From: Gottfriedia sp002574545
Lineage (GTDB): Bacteria > Bacillota > Bacilli > Bacillales > Bacillaceae_G
DNA: 64,000 nucleotides
NCBI GenBank assembly: GCA_052180195.1
Contig: CP197469.1
Reading direction: 5' to 3' (one strand)
In this document: positions 8,907 to 18,027 of the stretch, piece after piece
Position numbering within the stretch: position 1 is the stretch's first letter
Layout of the letters: every line of letters begins with the position of its first letter
Notes under the pieces: generated by a model
Seen by the model: only the letters and a program-made list of their open reading frames with translations
Told to the model about the DNA's origin: nothing
Database searches by the model: none
Position numbers and translations under genes: made by a program

Positions 8907-10361
8907 TCATTCTTCATTTCGTTTATCTTGTTTTTTCCAAAGATATTTTAAAGGTATTCTTATAATTGTATCTTTAAATGCATCACGATTGAGGGGGGAA
9001 AACGGTAAAGTATATGGTTTGTTGTAACTAGATAAGCTCAATCCATGGATCATAAGAACCATTGTACTTACAACTAAACCGATTAATCCAAATAATGAAG
9101 CCATAATCATAAATGGAAATCGAATGACCCGTAAACTTGATGCCATTTCATAGTTTGGAATAATAAATGATGAAATAGCAGTTAAAGCTACGACGATTAC
9201 CATAATATTACTAACAATCCCTGCTTGTACCGCTGCTTGCCCGATTACAATCCCGCCTACAATGCCAACTGTTGTACTAATAGGCGCCGGTAGCCTAATC
9301 GCTGCTTCTCTTAACATTTCTAAAGTAATCTCCATTACAATGGCTTCAAATAAAGGATCAAATGGAACCTTTGCCCTGGATTCCCCAATTGATAGTAGTA
9401 ATTTTAAAGGGACAATCTCATAATTGAATGAAATAATGGCAATATAGATTCCTGGCAAAAAGATCGTTAAAAAAAATGCAACGACTCTAAGTATACGGTT
9501 AAATGAAGCCACCCACGCTCTTGCTGAATAATCATCAATCGTTTTAAAAAATATGGCAAAATTTATCGGTAAAATAATAACCTCAGAGGATCGGTCTAAA
9601 ATTAAAACTACTTTTCCTTCCAGTAATGTCGTAGCTGCAACATCTGGTCTTTCCGTTGTAAAATATTGCGGAAAAGGCGAAAACGGGTTCCTTTCAATCA
9701 ATTGTGCTAGATGGCTTGCACTTATAATCGAATCAAGTTTTATCTTTGAAATCGTTTCTTCTACACCAGCTAGTAAATCTTCATCCACTAACCCGTCGAT
9801 ATACGCCATTGATACTTTGCATTTATTCTCATTCCCAATTTCAACTTGCTTAATTTGAAAATCTCGACTTTTAATAAATCTTCGAAGCAAAGCGATATTA
9901 GCTTGTTCAGTCTCAACGAAGGATATCTTTGTACCCCTTAAAGAATTATCAATACTAGGAGGCGTATACGGTCTTTGTAGCACTTTTCCAGTCGAATAAA
10001 CAAATCCGACTGGATCGCCTTCTACTAGTAAAATACTATTACCATTCAGTATTGCTGTTTCAATTTCCAAGATTTGATTAGTACGAACAGTATTATTCGT
10101 TATAAACAATTCTGTTTCATCTGTATATGAACTGATCGTATTAATAAATTGAGCTATTTTATCTTCATCGGCTACACTAGACAAATAGCAAAGTACAGCC
10201 TTCTGATTTTGTATTATCAAGTCTCTTTTTACTAAATCAGAGGTAGGAAAGATTCTCTGAATAATGTTAAAGTTTTCTATTAAATTTCCTTCAGTATGAA
10301 GAATGGAAGAACGTAAATTAAATTTTCTTAAACGCTTTTTTTGTTCATTTGTATAATGCAC
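8907..10361 (-). CDS. Spore germinant receptor A subunit, GerA family
   Basis: A 484-residue receptor subunit. It has a soluble N-terminal part of about 240 residues, then the conserved membrane domain with PFSPFPQYFTTERPD and LLEGKVVLILD ahead of several helices, including IFLPGIYIAIISF. It multimerises with the B and C subunits in the spore membrane and takes part in ion release at germination. Translation starts at a GTG (10361) after GGAAG. The operon should be made in the forespore under SigG, but I found no convincing SigG -35/-10 pair in the 145-bp upstream gap. Confidence 0.9.
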   Translation of the reverse strand: MHYTNEQKKRLRKFNLRSSILHTEGNLIENFNIIQRIFPTSDLVKRDLIIQNQKAVLCYLSSVADEDKIAQFINTISSYTDETELFITNNTVRTNQILEIETAILNGNSILLVEGDPVGFVYSTGKVLQRPYTPPSIDNSLRGTKISFVETEQANIALLRRFIKSRDFQIKQVEIGNENKCKVSMAYIDGLVDEDLLAGVEETISKIKLDSIISASHLAQLIERNPFSPFPQYFTTERPDVAATTLLEGKVVLILDRSSEVIILPINFAIFFKTIDDYSARAWVASFNRILRVVAFFLTIFLPGIYIAIISFNYEIVPLKLLLSIGESRAKVPFDPLFEAIVMEITLEMLREAAIRLPAPISTTVGIVGGIVIGQAAVQAGIVSNIMVIVVALTAISSFIIPNYEMASSLRVIRFPFMIMASLFGLIGLVVSTMVLMIHGLSLSSYNKPYTLPFSPLNRDAFKDTIIRIPLKYLWKKQDKRNEE

Positions 10362-10524
10362 TTAATCTTCCAGTCCTTTCATACAATTTCAAGCTCGCTT
10401 TCAGCTATTCAGTTTTATCAAAAACACCTTATTTTATACTTGAAAGGCTAGCTCGAAGATCGTTGGATTTCTAAGTAGACTTTCGATACAATATACTATA
10501 ATACGGTTGTGGCGGAGGGAAAGT

Positions 10525-11268
10525 ATGGCAATCTTAGCTAACGCAAAATTTAACCAATATAAAAAGTTAATATCTTCTTTATCTCCTTCACTTGAAACTA
10601 GTACTTTAAAAAGTGAAAAATTTCTAGTAGATAAAGATGAAAAAAAAAATTTAGAAATTTATTATGCTCCTTTTGAGTACATTAATGAGCAAGCTAAAGT
10701 CATCATTGTAGGGATTACACCTGGTTTACATCAAATGAAACAATCTTATTCTACTGTAATCAGGCTCAAGGATCAGGAGATAGATGACGAAGAAATTTTA
10801 CATGAGGTTAAAAAGAATTCTAGCTTTGAAGGACCGATGCGAAAGAATTTAATTGCTATGTTAGACGAATTAGAATTACATCAATATCTTGGATTAAATT
10901 CTACTAGCGAACTTTTTAGTACAGCAAGTCATTTAGTCCAAACGACATCCGTAATTAAATACCCTGTTTTTTATAAAGGAAAAAACTATAATGGTTCAAC
11001 TCCAAATATTTTAAGAACTGATTTATTTAAAAAGTATATTGTTCATACCTTTGCGAAGGAAATCATAAGACTAGAAGATCCCCTCATTATCCCGTTAGGA
11101 GTTAATGTTTCAAAAGTGTTAACCTATCTAACAACAAATGATTATTTAAACTCGGACTCAATTTTATACGGATTTCCCCATACATCTGGCGGTAATGGAC
11201 ATCGACATAAACAATTTGCAGAAAATAAAGAAGACATGAAAAGAAAAATAAAATTATACTTTGAGTAA
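10525..11268 (+). CDS. Uncharacterised protein with a possible uracil-DNA-glycosylase-like fold
   Basis: A 247-residue soluble protein. The segment VIIVGITPGLHQMKQ (about residues 60-74) resembles the first active-site motif (G-x-x-PG) of the uracil-DNA glycosylase superfamily, and the late GFPHTSGGNGHRHKQF resembles its His-containing second motif. The catalytic context is not close enough to name an activity. The frame opens at a TTG at 10507, but the ATG at 10525 has GGAGGGA eight bases before it and is the likely start. It lies 19 bp ahead of the DUF952 gene and is probably co-transcribed with it. Confidence 0.6.
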   Translation: MAILANAKFNQYKKLISSLSPSLETSTLKSEKFLVDKDEKKNLEIYYAPFEYINEQAKVIIVGITPGLHQMKQSYSTVIRLKDQEIDDEEILHEVKKNSSFEGPMRKNLIAMLDELELHQYLGLNSTSELFSTASHLVQTTSVIKYPVFYKGKNYNGSTPNILRTDLFKKYIVHTFAKEIIRLEDPLIIPLGVNVSKVLTYLTTNDYLNSDSILYGFPHTSGGNGHRHKQFAENKEDMKRKIKLYFE

Positions 11269-11287
11269 TGATTAAAGGAGAAACAAA

Positions 11288-11635
11288 ATGATTTTACATA
11301 TTATTGGGAACAAAGACTGGCAAAATGCAAAAAATTCTGGTGAATATTCACCAGATAGTTTAAACAAAGAAGGCTTTATCCATTGTTCAACCCTCAAACA
11401 AACTGTTGAAATTGCAAATTTATTCTTTAAAGGTGCAACTGATTTAAAATTATTATGCATCGATGAAGAGAAAACAAAATCTAAAATCGTCTATGAAGAT
11501 ACTGAAAACTTCGGGCAAGTATTCCCGCATATATATGGACCACTAAATTTAGATGCTGTTTTTAAAGTTGCTGATCTTCACGCTGATGAAAATGGACTAT
11601 TTTTATTACCTAAAGAATTAAAAGAACAGGAATAA
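11288..11635 (+). CDS. DUF952 domain-containing protein
   Basis: A 115-residue soluble protein filled by one DUF952 domain. The diagnostic EGFIHCST segment (about residues 30-37) and FPHIYGPLNLDAV (about 79-91) are both present. DUF952 proteins share the ADP-ribosyltransferase-like fold in some annotations, but no activity is established. The ribosome site is AAAGGAG. It is the second gene after the UDG-like protein and is followed by a terminator. Confidence 0.85.
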   Translation: MILHIIGNKDWQNAKNSGEYSPDSLNKEGFIHCSTLKQTVEIANLFFKGATDLKLLCIDEEKTKSKIVYEDTENFGQVFPHIYGPLNLDAVFKVADLHADENGLFLLPKELKEQE

Positions 11636-11636
11636 C

Positions 11637-11673
11637 AAAAAACTCAGTTTCACATAGGTGAACTGAGTTTTTT
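11637..11673. terminator. Bidirectional terminator between DUF952 and AAA ATPase genes
   Basis: The hairpin AAAACTCAGTT...AACTGAGTTTT with A/T flanks lies between two convergent genes and can serve both. Confidence 0.85.
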
Positions 11674-11677
11674 AGTT

Positions 11678-12406
11678 TCACTCATCATCACGTAATAAAT
11701 CACTTAAAAACTTTTCTCTGTTTTGTAAAAAGTATTTAGTAATTTGGTAGTGGTCCGTATTTTCGTAATCAACTCTAGTAATTTTCCCATGATCAAAGCT
11801 CAGAATATCTGCATTTGGATAACCAAGTAGGATGGGAGAATGTGTTGCAATAATAAACTGTGAATTTTCGTTTTCTACTAAATCATGTATTATTTTTAAA
11901 AATGATAATTGCCTAGCTGGAGACAACGCTGCCTCAGGCTCATCTAACAAATAGATTGCGGTTTCGTTAAATCGATTTAAAAACAGGGATAAAAATGATT
12001 CCCCATGTGATTGATTATGGAGAGACTGTCCGCCATATCTTTCATATTTTCTTGGGTCCTCTAATTCATCTAAATAAGTAGCAAAATGATAAAATGATTC
12101 CGCTCGTAAGAAAAATCCATTCGAAATTTTCGGCAACCAAGACAGTCTTATGTAATTTCCTAGCTGTGACTCTGATGCATAAACTTCATAATTATTATTA
12201 CGTCCGCCACCTGCTGTATTAAAATCACATTTATCAGCAATTGCTTCCAATAATGTAGACTTTCCAGAACCATTTTCACCTACAAAGAAAGTTACATTTT
12301 TTCTTAGGTTTAATTCATCAAAGGATTTAATCGAAGGAATTGAAAACGGATAATGCCTAAAGGATTTTATATCATCGCGCAAAAGTGTAATTTTTTTTAA
12401 AAACAT
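11678..12406 (-). CDS. AAA family / ABC-type ATPase (OLD/RecF-like, no membrane domain)
   Basis: A soluble ATPase of 242 residues. Walker A VGENGSGKST is at about 40-49, the signature-like SHGESFLSLF at about 135, Walker B YLLDEPEAALSP at about 152, and a switch His in IATHSPILL near 187. It has the domain set of the AAA_21 group, which lack a transporter partner and act in DNA repair, defence or toxin-type systems; the role here is unknown. Of three possible starts (GTG 12415, ATG 12412, ATG 12406) the last is properly spaced from AGGTGA. No partner gene is adjacent: its neighbours are convergent or separated by a terminator. Confidence 0.8.
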   Translation of the reverse strand: MFLKKITLLRDDIKSFRHYPFSIPSIKSFDELNLRKNVTFFVGENGSGKSTLLEAIADKCDFNTAGGGRNNNYEVYASESQLGNYIRLSWLPKISNGFFLRAESFYHFATYLDELEDPRKYERYGGQSLHNQSHGESFLSLFLNRFNETAIYLLDEPEAALSPARQLSFLKIIHDLVENENSQFIIATHSPILLGYPNADILSFDHGKITRVDYENTDHYQITKYFLQNREKFLSDLLRDDE

Positions 12407-12510
12407 TTTCATCACCTATGAAAATTATACAGTAATTATGATCTTTATCTAGAAAGAAATACATAGATGAACTCCTAAATTGCGATTCTATTTGTCACAC
12501 TTTTTTCATT

Positions 12511-12560
12511 AAAATAAAAAAATAGGGTTCTCCTAAGAATGTAATGTTAGGATACCCTCT
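12511..12560 (-). terminator. Intrinsic terminator of the small membrane protein gene
   Basis: Arms 12524-12536 and 12547-12558 pair, and the complement of the A-rich 12511-12522 gives a T-run on the minus strand. It lies about 20 bp after the minus-strand gene stop. Confidence 0.8.
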
Positions 12561-12577
12561 TTTTTTAGTGGAGGTAA

Positions 12578-12913
12578 TTAAAATACAGTACTAAGAGCAT
12601 CTCTATAAATCACGATCGCTCTGACGACATGAAATATTGCTACAATAATAATTGTTACTTCATAAGCAGATACATTAATTAAATCGAATTTTTTCCGGAG
12701 TACAAATCTCCGAAAAAGTGCTGGGAATCCTTCATTTAGTTTTAAACAAATAAGATAGAAAACTAGAATGACAAAGTATAAAAAGAATCCCATGTCAACA
12801 TACTTCCAGTTAACTAATTCAGCAAATAAACTACATAACCAAATGATGAATCCATTAACAATACAAGCTAGAACCCAATTGGAGAAAGAGGATGTCGTAT
12901 AGATCGTTTTCAT
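12578..12913 (-). CDS. Small membrane protein of unknown function
   Basis: A 111-residue protein with three or four hydrophobic helices (WVLACIVNGFIIWLC, GFFLYFVILVFYLICL, VTIIIVAIFHVVRAIVIY) separated by a basic loop (RRFVLRKKFD). I do not recognise a family. The frame opens at GTG 12922, but AAAGGAG is only two bases from it and 11 from the ATG at 12913, which I take as the start. It is monocistronic with its own terminator. Membrane location is clear; function is not. Confidence 0.65.
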   Translation of the reverse strand: MKTIYTTSSFSNWVLACIVNGFIIWLCSLFAELVNWKYVDMGFFLYFVILVFYLICLKLNEGFPALFRRFVLRKKFDLINVSAYEVTIIIVAIFHVVRAIVIYRDALSTVF

Positions 12914-13108
12914 CAAAATCACTTCTCCTTTAAATCTACTGTAGTCAATTTTTACGCGTTTAGTCGTTCTTTTATGCGTGTATTATAGACTTTAAATTTT
13001 GTTTTTTTATTAAGTTTTGATGAAGTTATTCCACATAAATGTGCTGACTTTTTATTCAATACTCATGTTAAAATGAATTTATACTTACTAGAAAAGGGAT
13101 GAACTACT

Positions 13109-14188
13109 ATTAATCTACAAGAAAAAGTAAAAAATCTGCCATTATCCCCTGGCGTTTATTTAATGAAGGATTCAAAAGGTCAAATCCTATATGTAGGAAA
13201 AGCAAAAAGCTTAAAAAAAAGAGTTCAATCTTATTTTCAAAATTCAAAAGGACATACACCAAAAGTAAAGAAACTGGTAATCCATTTAAAAGATTTTGAC
13301 TATTTATTGACAGATACTGAATTCGATGCTTTTATGCTTGAGTGTCATTTAATTAAAGAGATTAAACCTATGTATAATCGTATGATGAAAAATCCGCAAT
13401 CATTTATTTACTTAGTCATCAACTTAAATAAAAAAGTTCCTACATTTGAAATTAGCTATGACCCTATCGAAGGAGAAAATGTATTCATCTTTGGTCCTTT
13501 TACAAGTAGAAGTACTGTTGAAAGAGCAGTTAATGGCATTAAGGAATGCTTTAAAATTAATTGTGGCCATTCATCCATTAAAAATAGCGCTTGTTTAAAT
13601 TATTCGTTAGGGACATGTAATGGAGTTTGTCTAGGTGGTTCTGCACTTAAAGAATACAATATGATCATTGATAAAGTTATTGGCTTTCTTAATCGTACTG
13701 ATATGAGCCTGCTTGAAGAAATGGAAAAGCTTATGTTAAGTGCGTCTGAACAATTCGACTTTGAAGCTGCAGCAAAATACAGGGATTGGATTGAAATGGT
13801 AAAGTCATTAACTAATAAAGAAAAACTAATTGATTTTACTGAACAAAACCACAATATTATTACAGTTGAACAATTAGAAAAAAACAAATTTAAATACTTT
13901 CTGATCCATCGGACACAAATATTGCATTGTGAATTGATAGAAATTAAAGACGATTCATATGATCAATTAATTAAACAAATCTATTTAAATTCAATTGATT
14001 ACTTCAAGAATATGCATGATCAATCCTCCAAAGATGTAAGCCGTGATGAAATCGATGAAGCTCAAATTATTTACAGCTATTTAAATAGTAAAAATTGCAA
14101 GCATTTAATTGTTCCGAAAAGATGGCTTCATCATACAAGTACTAAATTAACAAAAGAGCTTCAAAAATTAATGAATTTCTCGAAATAA
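13109..14188 (+). CDS. UvrC-like GIY-YIG endonuclease lacking the C-terminal nuclease half
   Basis: A relative of excinuclease subunit UvrC and of Cho. The N-terminal GIY-YIG domain contains LPLSPGVYLMKD and QILYVGKAKSLKKRVQSYF, giving the Y-Y-R catalytic set. A Cys cluster region (C-x6-C...C-x5-C, about 150-180) and a UVR/UvrB-binding helix pair (FDFEAAAKYRDWIEMV, about 215-230) follow. The RNase H-like second nuclease and helix-hairpin-helix of true UvrC are absent, so only a 3'-type incision is expected. No ATG, GTG or TTG lies upstream in frame before a stop at 13100, and the first ATG (13163) would delete the beginning of the GIY-YIG domain. An ATT at 13109, ten bases after AAAGGG, gives the full domain (359 residues). 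Confidence 0.8.
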   Translation: MNLQEKVKNLPLSPGVYLMKDSKGQILYVGKAKSLKKRVQSYFQNSKGHTPKVKKLVIHLKDFDYLLTDTEFDAFMLECHLIKEIKPMYNRMMKNPQSFIYLVINLNKKVPTFEISYDPIEGENVFIFGPFTSRSTVERAVNGIKECFKINCGHSSIKNSACLNYSLGTCNGVCLGGSALKEYNMIIDKVIGFLNRTDMSLLEEMEKLMLSASEQFDFEAAAKYRDWIEMVKSLTNKEKLIDFTEQNHNIITVEQLEKNKFKYFLIHRTQILHCELIEIKDDSYDQLIKQIYLNSIDYFKNMHDQSSKDVSRDEIDEAQIIYSYLNSKNCKHLIVPKRWLHHTSTKLTKELQKLMNFSK

Positions 14189-14225
14189 AAATAGGCCCGA
14201 GGATATTTTCCTCGAGCTTATTTTT
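14187..14225. terminator. Bidirectional terminator between UvrC-like and NCS2 permease genes
   Basis: The arms CCGAGGA and TCCTCGa with extended A/T flanks form a hairpin between two convergent genes. It overlaps the last two bases of both stop regions. Confidence 0.8.
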
Positions 14226-15519
14226 ATCCTTTTACTTTTTCAAACTGATTCCAGTTAATCGATTTCTCTAATACAATTGAAAGAATTACACCCATAATTA
14301 GTCCATTTGTTAAAAATGGTTGAACAATCATTGGTAAATTTCCAAATGTTCCAGGAGTCATATTCATTAAGCTTACTCCAACTAAAACCGGGGCTGCTAG
14401 TCTAAAAATTGTATTTGATGTAAATACTTTCCCATTTGTACTACTAAATGCTGTTCCAAACAATTGAAGGTATGCAACAAATAACACTGCATTTCCAACT
14501 GTTACAGGCATCGTAGCTAAAAATGAAATGAAAGGTGGAAGAAAGCCAATTATAGCTAGTAGTGCTCCACCATATATAAATGGTTTTCTTTCATATATTT
14601 GTGTACTTTGCAAAAATCCAAGTGATGATGTAAATGGAGTGTATGGAACAATTCCAAATAATGCAGCAATAATTGTGAAGCTACCTGTGATCAATAGTGA
14701 AAAACGATATTGTTTTGTATTCGCTTCTTCTTTTAGTAAATCAGACGCAGCTTTAATTGATGCAAATGTATTACTTAAATTCATAATTCCAGCAAAAAAT
14801 GAGATTGTGATTATACCTATTTCTAAATTTGGTGCTCCTAATGGGAATATAGAAAAATGCGCACTTTGTGCCCCTACTTCTTTTGCATCTGCTCCAAATA
14901 AAATTGAGTAGAATAACCACCCTACGATAATGCCAATTAAAATTGAAAAATTGCTGATCATACGAGAACCTTTTAATTTTAAAATACTAACAAATAATAC
15001 GATGCATACAGAAAGTACACTGATTGAAATACTGATTTCACCTTTACTCGTAATTCCAAGCATTCCTTTAAAAAATACAAATATAAGCTGAAATGAAAGT
15101 AGAAACAAATAAACTGTCATTACCATTGGAGTAAAGATTTTTTGAAGAAATGAAATTAGATTGAATGCAGATAAAAGTAATGTAACAATACCTGCTGCAA
15201 TAAATCCTGTTGCCATTCCTCCTCCAATCTCTGTATAACTTAACCCAAATGCAGAGGCTGATAATCCTAGATTCAGCATAACTCCCCATAATAAACCAGA
15301 ATGCCCCTCCATGACCGGATATTTATGACCAATCCATCCTTGTAAAAGAGATGCAATACCAGTAAAGATTAGTGAACTTCTAATCGTACTTTCAATCACA
15401 TCTGAGGGCAAATGAAATGCAGCACCTATTGATATAGGGACTACAATTGTATTTGCAAAAATAAAAAATAACCATTGAACTGATGAAAAAAGAGTAGTAG
15501 AAACTCTTACGTTTTTCAT
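14224..15519 (-). CDS. NCS2-family nucleobase (purine/uracil/xanthine) permease
   Basis: A 431-residue polytopic protein of the nucleobase:cation symporter-2 family, resembling B. subtilis YwdJ in length and sequence style. The conserved third-helix region reads YPVMEGHSGLLWG (about residues 68-80). The family motif region around helices 8-10 includes NTFASIKAASDLL and GIVPYTPFTSSLG. It probably imports a purine or pyrimidine base with a proton. A strong GGAGG precedes the ATG. The next gene upstream is an EamA transporter, separated by only 19 bp and on the same strand, so they probably form a two-gene operon. Confidence 0.85.
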   Translation of the reverse strand: MKNVRVSTTLFSSVQWLFFIFANTIVVPISIGAAFHLPSDVIESTIRSSLIFTGIASLLQGWIGHKYPVMEGHSGLLWGVMLNLGLSASAFGLSYTEIGGGMATGFIAAGIVTLLLSAFNLISFLQKIFTPMVMTVYLFLLSFQLIFVFFKGMLGITSKGEISISISVLSVCIVLFVSILKLKGSRMISNFSILIGIIVGWLFYSILFGADAKEVGAQSAHFSIFPLGAPNLEIGIITISFFAGIMNLSNTFASIKAASDLLKEEANTKQYRFSLLITGSFTIIAALFGIVPYTPFTSSLGFLQSTQIYERKPFIYGGALLAIIGFLPPFISFLATMPVTVGNAVLFVAYLQLFGTAFSSTNGKVFTSNTIFRLAAPVLVGVSLMNMTPGTFGNLPMIVQPFLTNGLIMGVILSIVLEKSINWNQFEKVKG

Positions 15520-15538
15520 AGTTTCCTCCTCCTCTTGC

Positions 15539-16444
15539 TTAAAAATGCTTTGTGTCTTTTATATAGACTGGGTGTTTAATGGCCCTTTTCCATTTTAATG
15601 AAGTTGAAAGAAAAACACCAATAATAATGAGTGCTCCACCAAATAATTGTGATAAAGTAATATTATTTTTTAAAACAATCAATCCAACTAACATTGCAAT
15701 AAAAGGTTCTAAGTTAAGAAACATAGCCGCTTTTGATGCTCCGACTATTTGAATTTGATGATTCCAAATTAAAGTACAAATCCCATGCATAACGATCGCT
15801 GTTACAATTAATAGGATCCAAGGCATCGCTTCCTTGCTCAATTCTCCAGTTGTTTTTGAAAAAAGTACAACCGGTAATAAGCCTCCAAAACCAATAAAAT
15901 TCGAGTAAAGCGTGATTGTTGTGGATTCATATCTTACTGTAAGCTTTTTAATCATAATAATTGAGATTGAAAACGTGAGCATCGTTAAAAAAATCCAAAT
16001 CAACCCAATTGTAATTTGAAGCTTTTGTCCATTTGTTATGACAAAAAAGACGCCTATAAACGCGATAATTGAACCTAATACAAAACCTTTTGTTAGTCTT
16101 TCTTTTAAAACGATTGAAGCTAAAAAAGATGTAGTAAGAGGAGCAAGTGCAAGTATTAATGCAGAAGTTGTAGGATGGGTTGTTTCTAAAGCGGCATAAA
16201 ATGACCATTGATTAATACAAGTACCAATTAACCCTAGTAAAACAATCATAATCCAATCTTTCGTCTTAATTTTTTTCCATTTTTTCTTCATTAATGCATA
16301 AAAAGCCATAAATAGTAATATAAAGCACAATCTTAAAGCTGACAATAAAATTGGTGGAAATTCTTTTACTAGTATTGAACCAAAAATAAAATTACTTCCC
16401 CAACAGATTACACAAAAAAGTAATAATAGATAAGAACGAACCAT
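15539..16444 (-). CDS. EamA/DMT superfamily transporter
   Basis: A membrane protein of 301 residues with ten helices in two EamA repeats (about 5-140 and 155-290); the first has CWGSNFIFGSILVKEFPP, the second TVRYESTTITLYSNFIGFGG. Such proteins export metabolites or amino acids, but the substrate is unknown. The frame extends to an ATG at 16492 that lacks a ribosome site and adds 16 charged residues; the ATG at 16444 (MVRSYLLL) places the first helix at the N-terminus as usual. It may form an operon with the nucleobase permease. Confidence 0.8.
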   Translation of the reverse strand: MVRSYLLLLFCVICWGSNFIFGSILVKEFPPILLSALRLCFILLFMAFYALMKKKWKKIKTKDWIMIVLLGLIGTCINQWSFYAALETTHPTTSALILALAPLTTSFLASIVLKERLTKGFVLGSIIAFIGVFFVITNGQKLQITIGLIWIFLTMLTFSISIIMIKKLTVRYESTTITLYSNFIGFGGLLPVVLFSKTTGELSKEAMPWILLIVTAIVMHGICTLIWNHQIQIVGASKAAMFLNLEPFIAMLVGLIVLKNNITLSQLFGGALIIIGVFLSTSLKWKRAIKHPVYIKDTKHF

Positions 16445-16579
16445 ATTACAGCCTGCTTTCTCGAATTTTTTAAAAGTAAACTCGGTCGACATAACAAATG
16501 CGTTGTTGCACTTATACGTAATTCCTAAAATTGACTACAACTTCTACCAATTAATCCCTTTCTAAATGTGAAAAAAATG

Positions 16580-16615
16580 AAAAAGGAAATCTAGAAAATT
16601 CTAGAGATCCTTTTT
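16580..16615 (-). terminator. Terminator at the end of the three-amidohydrolase operon
   Basis: The hairpin AAAAAGGA..TCTAGAA-TTCTAGA..TCCTTTTT lies 135 bp past the last amidohydrolase stop and has an ideal T-run on either strand. Confidence 0.75.
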
Positions 16616-16749
16616 CTTCTAATTCTTAGGCTTTTTACAAAGCTTTGTTTACGGACAGGATAGATTTATGCGGATGTTTATTTTCCTTGGGGAGGCTTTT
16701 TCATCCTTTTTTTAACCTTAGTCCTATCCCAATCTTTCAATTTCTCTAT

Positions 16750-17994
16750 TTATTTACGAATCAATCTTTCTTCACTTAAGGAACCACTAACGACTTTCCC
16801 ATTATAAATTACTGCTTTACGATTGGCGCGTCTAGCTATAGCCTCGGCCGAACAGCTTGCATCTACCAATACTAGATTTGCAAAATCTCCTACTTTTGGC
16901 CACACTTGGTTCCCATTTGTATCTAATGGCGTTTTTCCACCTGTAATATATTTTAATGTTTGCGCTAATGATACTTCATCCATCCATCTAAAGCGTTCAG
17001 CTAGTCTTCCTGCTCTTTCAAGAATATCACCTGTACCAAGTGGAGACCAAACATCAAAGATATTATCATTACCGACTGCTACTTCGACTCCGCGTTCATT
17101 TAGTAAATCAACTGGAGGCATTTGTCTATTAATCGGAACACTTGTGACAATCGAAATTCCTGCGTCTCTAAAACTGTTCGCTAGATCAACTGCCTCTTCC
17201 CTAGGCACATCTCCGATCCCAAATGCATGACTGATTGCTACTCTTCCTTCCCATCCCGCTTGTTTCGTAAACTCTACTATACGCTTCATCGTAAAAGTGC
17301 CTAGATGACCTGGATCGTGTAAATGGATATCAATATCTGCATCAGCTTCAACTGCTAAATTATAAAGCTGATATAATGACTCTTCAATATTTTGATCTAC
17401 AATAGCAGGATCAACTGAGCCAACAATTCCTGCTCCATTTCTTAGTGCTTCTCTGACATAATTATATGCATTTGACCTTAATAATCCATGTTGAGCAAAT
17501 GCAACAACGTCAGAGCTAAGACGATTTGAATAATTTGTTAAGGCTTGTTCAACTTGCTCTAAATTTCTTATTCCAATCTCTGGGTAAATATCTACATGCG
17601 TTCTCACATGTGTAGAGCCTGAGGCTAAAAGGATTTCAAGCAAAGCTTCTGCTCGCTCCTTTGTACTAGAAGCAATTGTTGGTAAAACCATTTTTTCATT
17701 TTCAAATCGCTCAATCACACTAGAAGTTGGCGTACAAGCCCTCCATACATCTCCCATTAACGTTTTATCAAGATGTACATGTTTTTCAATAAAAGATGGT
17801 AGAAGTAGTAATCCTTCTGCATCTTGAACTGTAAACTCATTCGTAATATCCGTTTCTTCTTTCGTTATTCGAGTGATCTTTCCGTTTTCAATAAAAAGAT
17901 GAAATAATTCAGTAGCAGTACCGATCACTTTTCCGTCTTCTTTTTCAAAGCCAATTTCTAATCGAGCATTTTTTAACCAATAGCTAGATTTCAT
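16750..17994 (-). CDS. Cytosine-deaminase-like amidohydrolase (paralogue 3 of 3)
   Basis: A 414-residue member of the metal-dependent amidohydrolase superfamily, subgroup of cytosine deaminase/AtzC. It shows EKHVHLDKT (first H-x-H metal ligands, about residues 72-74), STHVRTHVDI, DIDIHLHDPGHLG (about 205-217), VAISHAFGIGDVP (metal His, about 237) and GNDNIFDVWSPLGTGD (catalytic Asp region, about 305). These match bacterial cytosine deaminase block by block, but the HCDE catalytic block is HLHD here, so the substrate may not be cytosine. It hydrolyses a ring or side-chain C-N bond in the cytoplasm. Ribosome site AAAGGGG. It is the last of three tandem paralogues and ends at a terminator. Confidence 0.85.
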   Translation of the reverse strand: MKSSYWLKNARLEIGFEKEDGKVIGTATELFHLFIENGKITRITKEETDITNEFTVQDAEGLLLLPSFIEKHVHLDKTLMGDVWRACTPTSSVIERFENEKMVLPTIASSTKERAEALLEILLASGSTHVRTHVDIYPEIGIRNLEQVEQALTNYSNRLSSDVVAFAQHGLLRSNAYNYVREALRNGAGIVGSVDPAIVDQNIEESLYQLYNLAVEADADIDIHLHDPGHLGTFTMKRIVEFTKQAGWEGRVAISHAFGIGDVPREEAVDLANSFRDAGISIVTSVPINRQMPPVDLLNERGVEVAVGNDNIFDVWSPLGTGDILERAGRLAERFRWMDEVSLAQTLKYITGGKTPLDTNGNQVWPKVGDFANLVLVDASCSAEAIARRANRKAVIYNGKVVSGSLSEERLIRK

Positions 17995-18027
17995 GAATTT
18001 CGCCCCTTTTTGTAATCTATTGTTACT

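Noticed and set aside
10362..10506. SigG promoter for the germination operon
   Set aside because: A GAATA exists at the right distance but no CATNNTA -10 follows at 17-18 bp.
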